Shown here one piece after another: positions 14,690-21,537 of a DNA stretch of 21,537 nt. A program made the translations under genes and the position numbers. This DNA comes from Microcaldota archaeon (lineage in GTDB: Archaea; Micrarchaeota; Micrarchaeia; Micrarchaeales; Micrarchaeaceae). A model generated the notes under the pieces. The model had not been told where the DNA came from. It was given only the letters and a program-made list of their open reading frames with translations, and did not search any database. Each line of letters starts with the position of its first letter. The stretch's first letter is position 1. The stretch spans positions 1-21,537 of the forward strand of contig JAJZII010000004.1 in NCBI GenBank assembly GCA_021810685.1. The letters run 5' to 3'.

Positions 14690-14941
14690 TCATACCAACT
14701 TCAGCTTCCTTGCTATGTCGCTGGCCTTGGACTCCTTGCCGAGCCTGATGTAAGCCTTCTTTATGTTCTTTATCGTCCTCGACGTGTTTACCTTCTCGAC
14801 CTTCACGCCGAACGTGGTCTCAAATTCTTTCCTTATCTGGGACTTGTTGGCCCTCATGTCCACCACGTATATTATGGTGTTGTCCCTGTCGACTCCTCCG
14901 AGAGCCTTTTCCGTCGCGATTGGATATAGCAGAACGTTCAT
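14690..14941 (-). CDS. rpl23: Ribosomal protein L23
   Basis: Large-subunit protein at the tunnel exit, docking site for SRP and nascent-chain factors, 83 aa. It begins MNVLLYPIATEKALGGVDRD (the YPxxTEKA motif) and contains VVDMRANKSQIRKEFETTFG, then KVNTSRTIKNIKKAYIRLG. The ATG overlaps the L4 stop as ATGA, which indicates translational coupling. Confidence 0.94.
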   Translation of the reverse strand: MNVLLYPIATEKALGGVDRDNTIIYVVDMRANKSQIRKEFETTFGVKVEKVNTSRTIKNIKKAYIRLGKESKASDIARKLKLV

Positions 14942-15747
14942 TCGACCATCTTTCCTGCGCTTTTTATCTCGTTCTCAACGCCATTCACGGCACCCTCGCT
15001 CCACACGGTTATGCGCGGTTCCGCGCCGGGCGCGAGCTTCTCTATAGTAAGGGACGATATGCTGCATACGTCAACTCCTGGTATGTTCCTCCCTGCCTTT
15101 CCTACCTTATTGTCGTCCTTGACCACTATGAGCACGCTCTTCCTGAATCGCCTCTGTCTAGACAGTCTGCGCTTTCCCTTGCGCTTAGAGGGGTCGTGCG
15201 ATCTCTCCAGATCGCTCTCCAGTCCAAGAGCTGAGAGTATTCCTATGAGCTCCTTTGTCTTGGCCACCGTCTCTATCCTGTCCTCTATCACCAGAGGAAG
15301 CGCCTTGGCGTTGAATCTCCTGTACTCGTTGACCAGTTTGACGTCGGCACAGCCCGCTATTGCGGACTCTATCGCCTTCAAGTATTCCTTCCTGTTTATT
15401 CTCTCCTCAAGCCTCTTCTCCAGCTTGTGCGGGTGGGCTCGTCTTCCCTTCGTGCTGCTAGGTATCCTTCTAACGTCTCCCTGCGCGCCCCCGCCGAGCA
15501 TCTGCCTTGGCCTTATGGCCGTACCCATGTGTCTTCCGCGCCTCCAGCTCGCGTCGTACCTGCCCACGTACGTTGCTGTTGTCTGCAAACCTGCGAGCAG
15601 CGCGTGAGCCTGCGGCTGGTATCTCCTGCTCTGCTCGGCAAGCAGGGCCCTCCTAAGAAGGTCTATCCTGCACTTTCCGGAGAACACCGCCGGGAGCCGT
15701 ATGCTCTTGGATTCTTTCCCATTGATCTGATATAAAGTAGCATCCAT
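14938..15747 (-). CDS. rpl4: Ribosomal protein L4
   Basis: Large-subunit protein with a tunnel-lining loop, 269 aa in the archaeal/eukaryotic form. The loop region ATYVGRYDASWRRGRHMGTA, then RPRQMLGGGAQGDVRRIPSS and TKGRRAHPHKLEKRLEERIN, identify it; the C-terminal half carries SVLIVVKDDNKVGKAGRNIP and VDVCSISSLTIEKLAPG. ATG 15747 (MDATLYQINGKE) is preferred over the longer in-frame start at 15780, which would overlap L3 by about 30 nt; GGTG at 15757-15754 precedes it by 6 nt. One nt separates it from the L3 stop and its own stop overlaps L23. Confidence 0.95.
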   Translation of the reverse strand: MDATLYQINGKESKSIRLPAVFSGKCRIDLLRRALLAEQSRRYQPQAHALLAGLQTTATYVGRYDASWRRGRHMGTAIRPRQMLGGGAQGDVRRIPSSTKGRRAHPHKLEKRLEERINRKEYLKAIESAIAGCADVKLVNEYRRFNAKALPLVIEDRIETVAKTKELIGILSALGLESDLERSHDPSKRKGKRRLSRQRRFRKSVLIVVKDDNKVGKAGRNIPGVDVCSISSLTIEKLAPGAEPRITVWSEGAVNGVENEIKSAGKMVE

Positions 15748-15748
15748 A

Positions 15749-16711
15749 TCATGCACCCTGCTTTGACGTAAGAGAGACATAAGTTATCTGCGGCTCCTTC
15801 GCATGTCTCTTGTTCCTGAGCGCCTTTCTTATCCTGAGCAGCCTCTTCGAAGGACCGGGTATCGAGCCTTCGAGCATCATGAAATCGCCCCTGACGCTCC
15901 CGAAGTTCGGGAATCCGCCGGAGACGTTGACCGCGCCCGCATCCGGAGCCGCTCCCATCTTAAGAATTCTCTTGTTGATCTCTGTCCTGTAATTGTATCC
16001 CATGTGCCCGGAGTGAGGCACGCTGAACATGACCTTCGCAGGATGCCACGGCCCCAGCACTCCGACGTGCCTGACTTTTCCTGTGGCCTTCCTGTACTGC
16101 CTAGCAACGCCGAACCTCTTTATGACTCCGGCCCAGCCCTTGCCCTTCGTTATCGAGGTTATGTCGACGAAATCTCCCGTCTTGAGGACGTCGCTGGCCC
16201 TGATCTCCTTGCCGAGCCACTTAGATGCGAACTCGAGCCTCTCGGAGTTGTCCCTGCCGTCTATCGGCATCTCGAACCTCATGACCCGCTTGTTTCCGAA
16301 GCCGAGTTCCGTAGGGTCGAGGAAGAACAGCCCATCTATCTTCTCATACTCTTCGGCCTTTCCCTTAAGTGCGTTGATGTCCGTCCTCTCCGTCTTGTTG
16401 ATTCCAACCCGCTTGGCGAGTGTGGCATCGTAAACCTCACTGTCCGCTTCCGTGTAAACGTATCCCTTCCTGTACGCCCTGACCCCGTAAAGGTAGACCT
16501 TCGGAAACTCGACAATCGTCACCGCGCGTGACACTTCCGTGCCCTTCGCCGGAGACTCGGTGTCGTCTATCATGGTTATGTGTGTCATGCCTGCCTTGAA
16601 GGCGACAAAGCCGGGGAAGCCCTGCTCGGCTGCCGTAGGCCAAGACCTGACACGTGGCATTTGCCTCTTGGCTCTCCTGTGGGGCCAAAACTCAAGGGAT
16701 CCCTTTCTCAT
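15749..16711 (-). CDS. rpl3: Ribosomal protein L3
   Basis: Early-assembly large-subunit protein near the peptidyl-transferase centre, 320 aa, archaeal length. It starts MRKGSLEFWPHRRAKRQMPR and carries FPGFVAFKAGMTHITMIDDT, the signature region ITKGKGWAGVIKRFGVARQ, then HVGVLGPWHPAKVMFSVPHS and SIPGPSKRLLRIRKALRNK. ATG 16711 is preferred to an in-frame GTG at 16720 because the MRKGSLEFWPHRRAKR N-terminus is the conserved one. First gene of the ribosomal operon; a TATA-like tract is at 16792-16806. Confidence 0.96.
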   Translation of the reverse strand: MRKGSLEFWPHRRAKRQMPRVRSWPTAAEQGFPGFVAFKAGMTHITMIDDTESPAKGTEVSRAVTIVEFPKVYLYGVRAYRKGYVYTEADSEVYDATLAKRVGINKTERTDINALKGKAEEYEKIDGLFFLDPTELGFGNKRVMRFEMPIDGRDNSERLEFASKWLGKEIRASDVLKTGDFVDITSITKGKGWAGVIKRFGVARQYRKATGKVRHVGVLGPWHPAKVMFSVPHSGHMGYNYRTEINKRILKMGAAPDAGAVNVSGGFPNFGSVRGDFMMLEGSIPGPSKRLLRIRKALRNKRHAKEPQITYVSLTSKQGA

Positions 16712-16932
16712 GTTAGACACTTTATAAACAGTTACCCAGGCGCATTCCGTACCTTACGATAACAAGCGTATGTAGTAACTTATTTTATCATGATATATTT
16801 ATAATCTTATCTATCCTGCACCGCTGGCGTTTCGATAAACGCCGAGGAAACTCTTTCTTTATGCTCGCGAGCCTCTATAAACTTTTCCATGGGGCTTTTG
16901 TTGCGAAGTAGCAGAAAGCACATCCGCATACA
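16712..16932. other. 221-nt spacer upstream of the ribosomal operon with a perfect 7-bp hairpin
   Basis: Contains the L3 promoter region and, on its far side, an inverted repeat GGCGTTT-CGAT-AAACGCC (16826-16843) plus the 10-bp palindrome GCTCGCGAGC (16863-16872). The hairpin lies upstream of the predicted TATA element, between it and the Pcc1-like gene, so it could be a 3' end for the upstream operon or a protein-binding site. No RNA gene is recognised. Confidence 0.4.
16792..16806 (-). promoter_or_regulatory. TATA-like element of the ribosomal protein operon
   Basis: Minus-strand GATTATAAATATATC predicts transcription from about 16772, a leader near 60 nt. A second AT-rich tract at 16781-16790 is an alternative. 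Confidence 0.5.
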
Positions 16933-17205
16933 TCACTTGCCTATTTTCTTTCCGGAAGTTTTTTCAATTCTTATCGCGGCTCCCACGCTGCTTATTATCC
17001 TGAGCTGCTTCAGCATTCCATTGAGGGATGCGAGAAGGGCCCGCGGATCCTCGGCCTCGACCGTTATTGTTACCGTGCCGTTCTTGCCGCTTGCGGATAT
17101 CCTGCTGCGCTTGTATTCACGCACGCTGTCCATTATATCGGCGTAATCGAGCGTGCTGTCGCCAAGCTCTATCTCGAGCCTGGCGCTCAGTGGGTTCAAC
17201 CTCAC
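16933..17205 (-). CDS. pcc1: Pcc1-like KEOPS subunit
   Basis: Small dimerising subunit of the KEOPS complex that makes t6A37 in ANN-decoding tRNAs with Kae1, Bud32 and Cgi121. The 90-aa product shows the Pcc1 pattern: an N-terminal strand (ARLEIELGDS), a helix (YADIMDSVREYKRS), strands (SRISASGKNGTVTITVEAED) and the C-terminal helix PRALLASLNGMLKQLRIISS, which matches the family's D..ALRA.LNS pattern. Assignment is from memory of this pattern without a search. It starts at GTG overlapping the L15e stop as GTGA; TTG 17199, with GGTG 5 nt upstream, is an alternative. Archaeal pcc1 genes are often beside ribosomal protein genes, which fits. Confidence 0.75.
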   Translation of the reverse strand: MRLNPLSARLEIELGDSTLDYADIMDSVREYKRSRISASGKNGTVTITVEAEDPRALLASLNGMLKQLRIISSVGAAIRIEKTSGKKIGK

Positions 17206-17777
17206 ACCCGTACGATGTCGCGCGTGCTCCTCACGCTCGGCCTGTTCTTTATGGTGCCGAAACTGCGCCTCGCCATGCCCCTGTGCTTGAGGCCCGCGTT
17301 CGTCAGCCCGCGGTACGCCCTGCCCTTCATGCTTATGACTCCTGCGTACTGGCTGTCGCTCATTACGGCCGGACTGCTCCTATCGAGCAGTATGGTCTCG
17401 AAAAACCTGTACTTTCCGTCCTCTCCTATGAAGTATGAATTCAGAACCTCGCAGTTGGAGAACCGCCTAGATGCCCTCTCCTCTGCCACCGCCTGCGAAG
17501 ACTTCCTGTAAGCATAGAATCTTCCGCTCTTCGAGGGCTTTCTGCCTCCGCGCGGCTTGAGCCTCTTCCTCATCCCGCGCTCCACCTTCACTCTGGCTAT
17601 TATGACCCCCTGCTTTGCCTTGTATCCGAGTCTCCTTGCCCTTGCCAGGTTCGTCGGGCGCTCAACGCGTGCGACCGCAGGACCGTCTCTCCATTCGGTG
17701 ATCCTCCTCTTGAGCACGTCAGACCTTTCCTTGTATTCCTCCTGGAACCTCTTTTCAATATGCTTGTACATTCCCAT
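17202..17777 (-). CDS. rpl15e: Ribosomal protein L15e
   Basis: Large-subunit protein specific to Archaea and eukaryotes, 191 aa. It begins MGMYKHIEKRFQEEYKERSD and carries AVARVERPTNLARARRLGYK, then KQGVIIARVKVERGMRKRLK and PRGGRKPSKSGRF, with YFIGEDGKYRFFETILLDR and the C-terminal GRAYRGLTNAGLKHRGMA. ATG 17777 is preferred to an in-frame GTG at 17786 because GGTGA lies 5 nt before it. It lies 62 nt after priS and overlaps the Pcc1-like gene, so the three may share a message, with an extra promoter-like tract inside the end of priS. Confidence 0.95.
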   Translation of the reverse strand: MGMYKHIEKRFQEEYKERSDVLKRRITEWRDGPAVARVERPTNLARARRLGYKAKQGVIIARVKVERGMRKRLKPRGGRKPSKSGRFYAYRKSSQAVAEERASRRFSNCEVLNSYFIGEDGKYRFFETILLDRSSPAVMSDSQYAGVISMKGRAYRGLTNAGLKHRGMARRSFGTIKNRPSVRSTRDIVRV

Positions 17778-17839
17778 CGAATTCACCAGTGCCAGGCATC
17801 CCTCATCTTAATCCTAAAGGAACAAAAGAAGATTGCCCG

Positions 17840-19000
17840 CTAACCTGTGGTATCTATTATGGTTGCAAAACCTTTTAAATATAAGTATACTGCTGCGTAC
17901 ATAGGAAGCCTCTGCACGGATTCAGCGTAGGGGCCGAATCTCATCCCATTCATAAACAGCGGGAAGTCGGTCTTCACCTTAATCTTAAGGTCCCCTTCGG
18001 GAAACGCTATTGCGCTCCTCATCGGGTCGTAGCTCGCAAGTTCGTTCACCGAGTCCAATTCCCTGGCTACGAGCCCGGTCTCCCCATGTATGGTTCCAGG
18101 CAGTCTTATCAGATGAGACACGTCATTGGTCACGTTCCTGTCTATCTTATCCGACTGCTTGATCGTCTGGTTCTCTATTATCCGTTTCCAAAACTCCGCC
18201 TTGTTCTTGATGTACACCATGTCCCAATTCCCGTTGTTTATGCCCATCTGTATGAGCGCCCTCTTCCTGTAAAGCATGCGCGCCGTCTTCTGGTCTATGC
18301 CCAGCTCCTCCATTGCCTGCGGTCCGGCATTGAGGCTCGCCACGAAGTGCGTGGCCATCCTCCTCCTCCAACCCTTGTCCGTGGGCCTTGGTCCCACAAG
18401 CGACTTGCCTCGCATCCCAAGCGTAGGGAAGAACTCGTTCATTTCTATGCCTATGCCCGCTATGTAATCGGTTATCTCCTTCCTCGCGTTACCGTCAAGC
18501 CCTATCACGCTATCCTCGCTCACGTGCACGTGGTATCCTCTGTTCCCGCTGAAGTTCACGCGTATCCTCTTCCTGTCGAAGCCGAAGTCCGGCACCAGGA
18601 AGTCCTCTATCAGCTTGAGCGTCTCGGCGCGCACGGCCTCGAAGCACTGCTCGCACACCCACTTTCTTCCGTGAACCGCCTGACACTTAAGGTTCATGTC
18701 AGTGACGTCGAGGTCGAAGACAAGCTCCGCGCCGATCCATCCCTTGCGCTCCATTGGACGCCAGTCCGGATTCCGGTAGTAGGAGTTCGAGTACGAAACG
18801 TACGGCGGCGCTTCTATGGACAAGTACCTGTTCAGCTCCATTGCGCTCCTGAAGGACATGTGCCTCGTCGCTATCTTCCTATCGAAAGTGCCCACGCCGA
18901 ACTCCCTCTCTGCTATCCTGTCCGGCCCATCAACCGGGTTCTTTCTATAGAACCTGGTTATCAGGTTCTTCACCCTCTCCAATCCCTGCGGATCCGGCAT
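17840..19000 (-). CDS. priS: DNA primase catalytic subunit PriS
   Basis: Catalytic subunit of the archaeal heterodimeric primase that makes primers for replication. The 386 aa contain the metal-binding pair in ELVFDLDVTD (D96, D98), a zinc knuckle with C106, H110, C116 and C119, the nucleotide-binding SGNRGYHVHV (151-160), and DVSHLIRLPGTIHGETGL, the late conserved motif. The open frame extends to 19138, but the extra 46 residues are promoter DNA. ATG 19000 has GGTG 6 nt upstream. An in-frame GTG at 19009, near the expected transcription start, is an alternative leaderless start. The large subunit PriL is not in the window. Followed by L15e. Confidence 0.93.
   Translation of the reverse strand: MPDPQGLERVKNLITRFYRKNPVDGPDRIAEREFGVGTFDRKIATRHMSFRSAMELNRYLSIEAPPYVSYSNSYYRNPDWRPMERKGWIGAELVFDLDVTDMNLKCQAVHGRKWVCEQCFEAVRAETLKLIEDFLVPDFGFDRKRIRVNFSGNRGYHVHVSEDSVIGLDGNARKEITDYIAGIGIEMNEFFPTLGMRGKSLVGPRPTDKGWRRRMATHFVASLNAGPQAMEELGIDQKTARMLYRKRALIQMGINNGNWDMVYIKNKAEFWKRIIENQTIKQSDKIDRNVTNDVSHLIRLPGTIHGETGLVARELDSVNELASYDPMRSAIAFPEGDLKIKVKTDFPLFMNGMRFGPYAESVQRLPMYAAVYLYLKGFATIIDTTG
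17873..17885 (-). promoter_or_regulatory. Possible internal TATA element for L15e inside priS
   Basis: Minus-strand CTTATATTTAAAA within the last codons of priS. It would start transcripts near 17851, before L15e. The T-rich stretch on the minus strand between priS and L15e (about 17817-17830) could end priS transcripts. Confidence 0.3.
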
Positions 19001-19032
19001 GCACTGCACCTGATAACATAATGGTGCACTAT

Positions 19033-19043
19033 AATATAAAATC
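19033..19043 (-). promoter_or_regulatory. TATA-like element of priS
   Basis: Minus-strand TTTTATATTAT predicts a start near 19010, right at or just before the GGTG site of the ATG at 19000. Confidence 0.5.
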
Positions 19044-19114
19044 CACAAATCCGCACCATTCCGGCATGGCGGCCCGACATGACTTTTTTTAAACAGAGAA
19101 CGTACGCACAAAAA

Positions 19115-19126
19115 GGCATAAATACC
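19115..19126 (+). promoter_or_regulatory. TATA-like element giving a leaderless phosphomutase transcript
   Basis: GGCATAAATACC is centred 27 nt before ATG 19148, and no GGTG site precedes that ATG. The transcript start would coincide with the start codon. A second T-run/TATA-like tract is at 19084-19094. Confidence 0.5.
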
Positions 19127-19147
19127 ACTTTTGGCCAATAAACCATC

Positions 19148-20512
19148 ATGCCTGAGGGAAGAGATATAAACAGGTCTATCTTCAGGGCCTATGATGTGCG
19201 CGGCATATACCCCACAGATCTGGACGAATACGCTGCCCGGAGGATAGGCATAGCATTTGGCACTTACATGGGCAGGGGCAAGAGGGTCGTTGTCGGAAAG
19301 GACGTACGCACTAGCAGCCCTTCGCTGCTCAAGGCCATGATGGACGGACTGCTACGCACCGGTGTCGATGTCACTTACATTGGTACGGTGTCCACGCCGG
19401 CCCTGTACTTTGCAATATCCCATTATTCGTTCGATGGAGGCATAACCGTAAGCGCCAGTCACAACCCTCCGGAATGGAACGGATTCAAGATGTGCAGGGA
19501 GAACGCCATAGGCATATGCGCCGGCGCGGGGATGGAGAGAATAATCGAGCTCGCGTTTGATAGGAACATGGATCCAAAGGGCCAAAAGCGCAAATACTCC
19601 AGAAAATCCATCATGCATGATTATGCGAAGTTCCTCTCCAGCAAGATAACCATGAAGAAGAGCTTGCGCGTGGGAGTGGATGCCGGAAACGGCGCGTACG
19701 CTGGTTTTGCCACGACTGTCCTGCGCAATCTCGGCATGGAAGTAGTACCGATAAACGACGTCCAGGACGGACGGTTTCCGTCCAGGTCTCCGGAACCGAA
19801 GCCCGAATCCATAACCGAACTCAGGAATGCTGTAAAGACGAACGGCCTCGACTTCGGGGTTGCATTTGACGGGGACGGGGACCGTGCGGTGTTTGTTGAC
19901 GAAAAAGGAAACGCCGTGTCGAGCGACACGATGCTCGCGGTGCTGATAAACGGAATGGTCGGCAAGGGCGATGCCGCTGTGTATGACATCAGCTGCTCAA
20001 ATGCCGTCGAGAAGGTCATAGAATCCAGGGCCGGCCAGGCCGTGCCCGTAAGGATAGGCAGGCCATTTGTAAAGGCGAAGATGGAGGAGCGCAACGCCGT
20101 TGTTGGCGGAGAGCTTTCGGGGCACCTGTACTTCAGGGACACTTACCAGTCTGACGACGGGCTCTTCGCGGCCCTCAAAATGGCGGAGATACTTTCATCT
20201 TCTGACAGGACCTTCTCAGAGCACCTTGCGCAGGTACCCAAGTACGAGAGGTACGTCGGAGAAATGGATGTCGAGGACAGCGCCAAGGATGCGGTAATAG
20301 CGTCGCTCAAGGCAAGCCTTTCGAAGAAGGGCAGGATAGTCTCAATAGACGGGATAAAGTTCATCGAGTCGAATGGCTGGATACTGCTCCGCGCATCAAA
20401 CACGACTCCCAAGATAAAGGTCACCGTGGAGGCTGTGGACAGAAAGAACCTGGACCGGCTCGTGTCCCTTGCACAGAGCGAGTTCTCTGCAGCTTACGGC
20501 AAGCGCGCGTGA
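19148..20512 (+). CDS. manB: Phosphomannomutase/phosphoglucomutase
   Basis: Interconverts hexose 6- and 1-phosphates, supplying sugar nucleotides for glycolipids, N-glycans or capsule. The 454 aa contain four alpha-D-phosphohexomutase domains: catalytic phosphoserine Ser104 in TVSASHNPPEWNG, metal loop DGDGDR (241-246), sugar-binding GELSGH (321-326) and the phosphate-binding RASNTTPKIKV near the C-terminus. GEXSGH fits the PMM/PGM group rather than phosphoglucosamine mutase (catalytic TASHNP-like motif and DGDGDR are shared). Exact substrate preference cannot be read from sequence. The ATG appears leaderless. The stop overlaps an in-frame GTG of the next reading frame. Confidence 0.93.
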   Translation: MPEGRDINRSIFRAYDVRGIYPTDLDEYAARRIGIAFGTYMGRGKRVVVGKDVRTSSPSLLKAMMDGLLRTGVDVTYIGTVSTPALYFAISHYSFDGGITVSASHNPPEWNGFKMCRENAIGICAGAGMERIIELAFDRNMDPKGQKRKYSRKSIMHDYAKFLSSKITMKKSLRVGVDAGNGAYAGFATTVLRNLGMEVVPINDVQDGRFPSRSPEPKPESITELRNAVKTNGLDFGVAFDGDGDRAVFVDEKGNAVSSDTMLAVLINGMVGKGDAAVYDISCSNAVEKVIESRAGQAVPVRIGRPFVKAKMEERNAVVGGELSGHLYFRDTYQSDDGLFAALKMAEILSSSDRTFSEHLAQVPKYERYVGEMDVEDSAKDAVIASLKASLSKKGRIVSIDGIKFIESNGWILLRASNTTPKIKVTVEAVDRKNLDRLVSLAQSEFSAAYGKRA

Positions 20513-20534
20513 ACAGCCGTGCCCTAACTGTGCG

Positions 20535-20542
20535 TATTATTA
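20535..20542 (+). promoter_or_regulatory. TATA-like element of the terminal membrane-protein gene
   Basis: TATTATTA centred about 27 nt before ATG 20566, consistent with a leaderless start there. Confidence 0.35.
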
Positions 20543-20565
20543 TCCTGCTGCGGGATATGTATCTC

Positions 20566-21537
20566 ATGGACGAAGGTGCAATGAAGGACTTCAAGGAAGT
20601 GTTGATACTCCTCAGCATCGGCTCACTGCTGCTCCTGGCCAATTCTGTGTTTACCGTCCAGGTGTTCTCCATACAGTACGGCATAGGCGCAGGCGCCGCG
20701 ATACAGAGCACGGCGGACGGAGCAAACGTTACAAAGATACTCGGCCCCACCGCATCCGAGATACAAATACTGTATAACATGATATTGGAATCGTACGTCG
20801 AGGTGCTGCTTGGGCTCATCCTGTTCTCGATAGCGTTGGTCATGTGGATACGCAGAAGCCCCAGGAACGAATCGTACAAGAAAACATACATAATGTCTCA
20901 CGCCGCGCTGGCGCTGGTGTACATACTGCTGTTCTTCATAATGTATTCTAACATCCCTTCATTGTTCTCAGGGATATTCCAGTACGCTGCCTACTTCGGC
21001 ATGATAATCGTGCTGATGAGCGACGCGTACCTTCAGTACGTGCTGAGGAGGCAGCAACACCAATACGCCTCGCGCGCAAAGCGCGGCATACCAATAGATC
21101 CGTCAACACCGTACACTAACCTGCTCAACATACGCGATCGGGTTTTCGACAGGCTTTCGGGAGAGTTAAGGATAGTGGACAAGCACATCAATTCTGCGGC
21201 GCTCTCGAACCTCAGCCGGCTCCTTCCATCAGAGAGTGGGAACATCCGCTCTATAAAAATCGTAACGTCTAGCGAAATGCTGGACTCAGACTTCGGGGTC
21301 AACTACAATGACCTTAGGAATGAGCTAAAGAACAAGGGCATGTCAGTTGAGATATGGGTGATGAACCCGCAGGACTCTGGGATGCAGCACGAACGCTTCC
21401 TGTTTGACGACAAGATCGCATTCAAGATCCCGCCGCTGAACATAATCAACAGGAAGAGCGAGCACGTGGTCAGAATGAACATCGCCGATGCGAGGAGTAG
21501 ATACAAGTACCTTCTCCACGGCTCTATAAAGCTGGAG
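20566..21537 (+). CDS. Four-helix membrane protein with PLD-like cytoplasmic domain, 3'-truncated
   Basis: Open to the right edge, 324 codons visible. Hydrophobic segments at about 11-36, 77-95, 109-127 and 135-154 predict four membrane helices, with a polar loop at 40-70 outside. A basic linker (RRQQHQYASRAKRG) follows, then a soluble region (about 185 on) with alternating strands and helices: NIRSIKIVTSSEML, NYNDLRNELKNKGMSVEIWV, and HERFLFDD. H275-x-R277-x4-D282 resembles the HxKx4D motif of PLD-like domains with Lys replaced by Arg, as in many non-catalytic or sensory members; this is inference. ATG 20566 is chosen from TATA spacing; GTG 20509 (overlapping the phosphomutase stop), ATG 20557 and ATG 20581 are alternatives. 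No named family is claimed. Confidence 0.75.
   Translation, partial: MDEGAMKDFKEVLILLSIGSLLLLANSVFTVQVFSIQYGIGAGAAIQSTADGANVTKILGPTASEIQILYNMILESYVEVLLGLILFSIALVMWIRRSPRNESYKKTYIMSHAALALVYILLFFIMYSNIPSLFSGIFQYAAYFGMIIVLMSDAYLQYVLRRQQHQYASRAKRGIPIDPSTPYTNLLNIRDRVFDRLSGELRIVDKHINSAALSNLSRLLPSESGNIRSIKIVTSSEMLDSDFGVNYNDLRNELKNKGMSVEIWVMNPQDSGMQHERFLFDDKIAFKIPPLNIINRKSEHVVRMNIADARSRYKYLLHGSIKLE

Noticed and set aside
15748..15780. Longer L4 start at 15780
   Set aside because: It would overlap L3 by about 30 nt; ATG 15747 has an appropriately spaced GGTG and fits the family N-terminus.
16861..16933. 24-codon minus-strand frame starting at the Pcc1 stop (TGATG overlap)
   Set aside because: Too short, no recognisable sequence, and it runs through the palindrome and AT-rich spacer; the overlap is likely chance.
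18086..19021. 311-codon open frame on the plus strand opposite priS
   Set aside because: Composition is a mirror of the priS codons (Arg/Leu/His/Val rich), no motif, no ribosome-binding site; priS has its full catalytic set.
1..21537. CRISPR arrays, insertion sequences, att sites or toxin-antitoxin pairs
   Set aside because: No spaced direct repeats, transposase motifs or small paired toxin-like genes were seen on either strand.

Overview
The window is archaeal chromosomal DNA with no sign of a mobile element, CRISPR array, rRNA or tRNA. Evidence for Archaea: ATP-dependent DNA ligase, primase small subunit PriS, Hel308, aIF1, hypusine-type aIF5A, ribosomal proteins L15e, S24e and S27ae, a Pcc1-like KEOPS subunit, archaeal SepF, TATA boxes about 27 nt upstream of several starts, and GGTGA-type Shine-Dalgarno (SD) sites. 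Compact genes, two tandem ftsZ genes with SepF, and an S10 ribosomal cluster that stops after aIF1 suggest a small-genome DPANN archaeon, perhaps Micrarchaeota. That lineage call is inference; the domain is secure.

Layout. (1) 1-1118 (+): the 3' part of a SufS cysteine desulfurase, open at the left edge, then a 52-aa zinc-ribbon protein. (2) 1127-3970: a HemK/Mtq2-type methyltransferase (-) divergent from an ATP-dependent DNA ligase (+), which converges on an O6-alkylguanine-DNA alkyltransferase-like gene (-) with an 8-nt overlap. (3) 4121-6271 (+): two tandem ftsZ paralogues separated by 81 nt that contain a perfect 9-bp hairpin. (4) 6445-8749 (+): a probable operon aIF5A - S24e - S27ae - CPBP membrane protease - aTrmJ-like SPOUT methyltransferase. 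The last gene appears to start at an AUA codon. (5) 8852-11466 (-): SepF, then Hel308. (6) 11692-16711 (-): ribosomal operon L3-L4-L23-L2-S19-L22-S3-L29-aIF1, with overlapping or very close junctions except L2/L23 and L29/S3. (7) 16933-19000 (-): PriS - L15e - Pcc1-like. (8) 19148-21537 (+): phosphomannomutase/phosphoglucomutase, then a four-helix membrane protein with a PLD-like cytoplasmic part, cut by the right edge.

Functionally this is housekeeping DNA: translation, replication and repair, and a division set of two FtsZ plus SepF within about 5 kb. Two initiation modes are visible: GGTG(A) placed 4-6 nt before internal operon starts, and apparently leaderless starts about 27 nt after a TATA box for several first genes.

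No gene-free stretch exceeds 300 nt. The largest gaps are 11467-11691, 16712-16932 and 6272-6444. They hold promoter-like AT-rich tracts and a few small hairpins, and I recognise no RNA gene in them.
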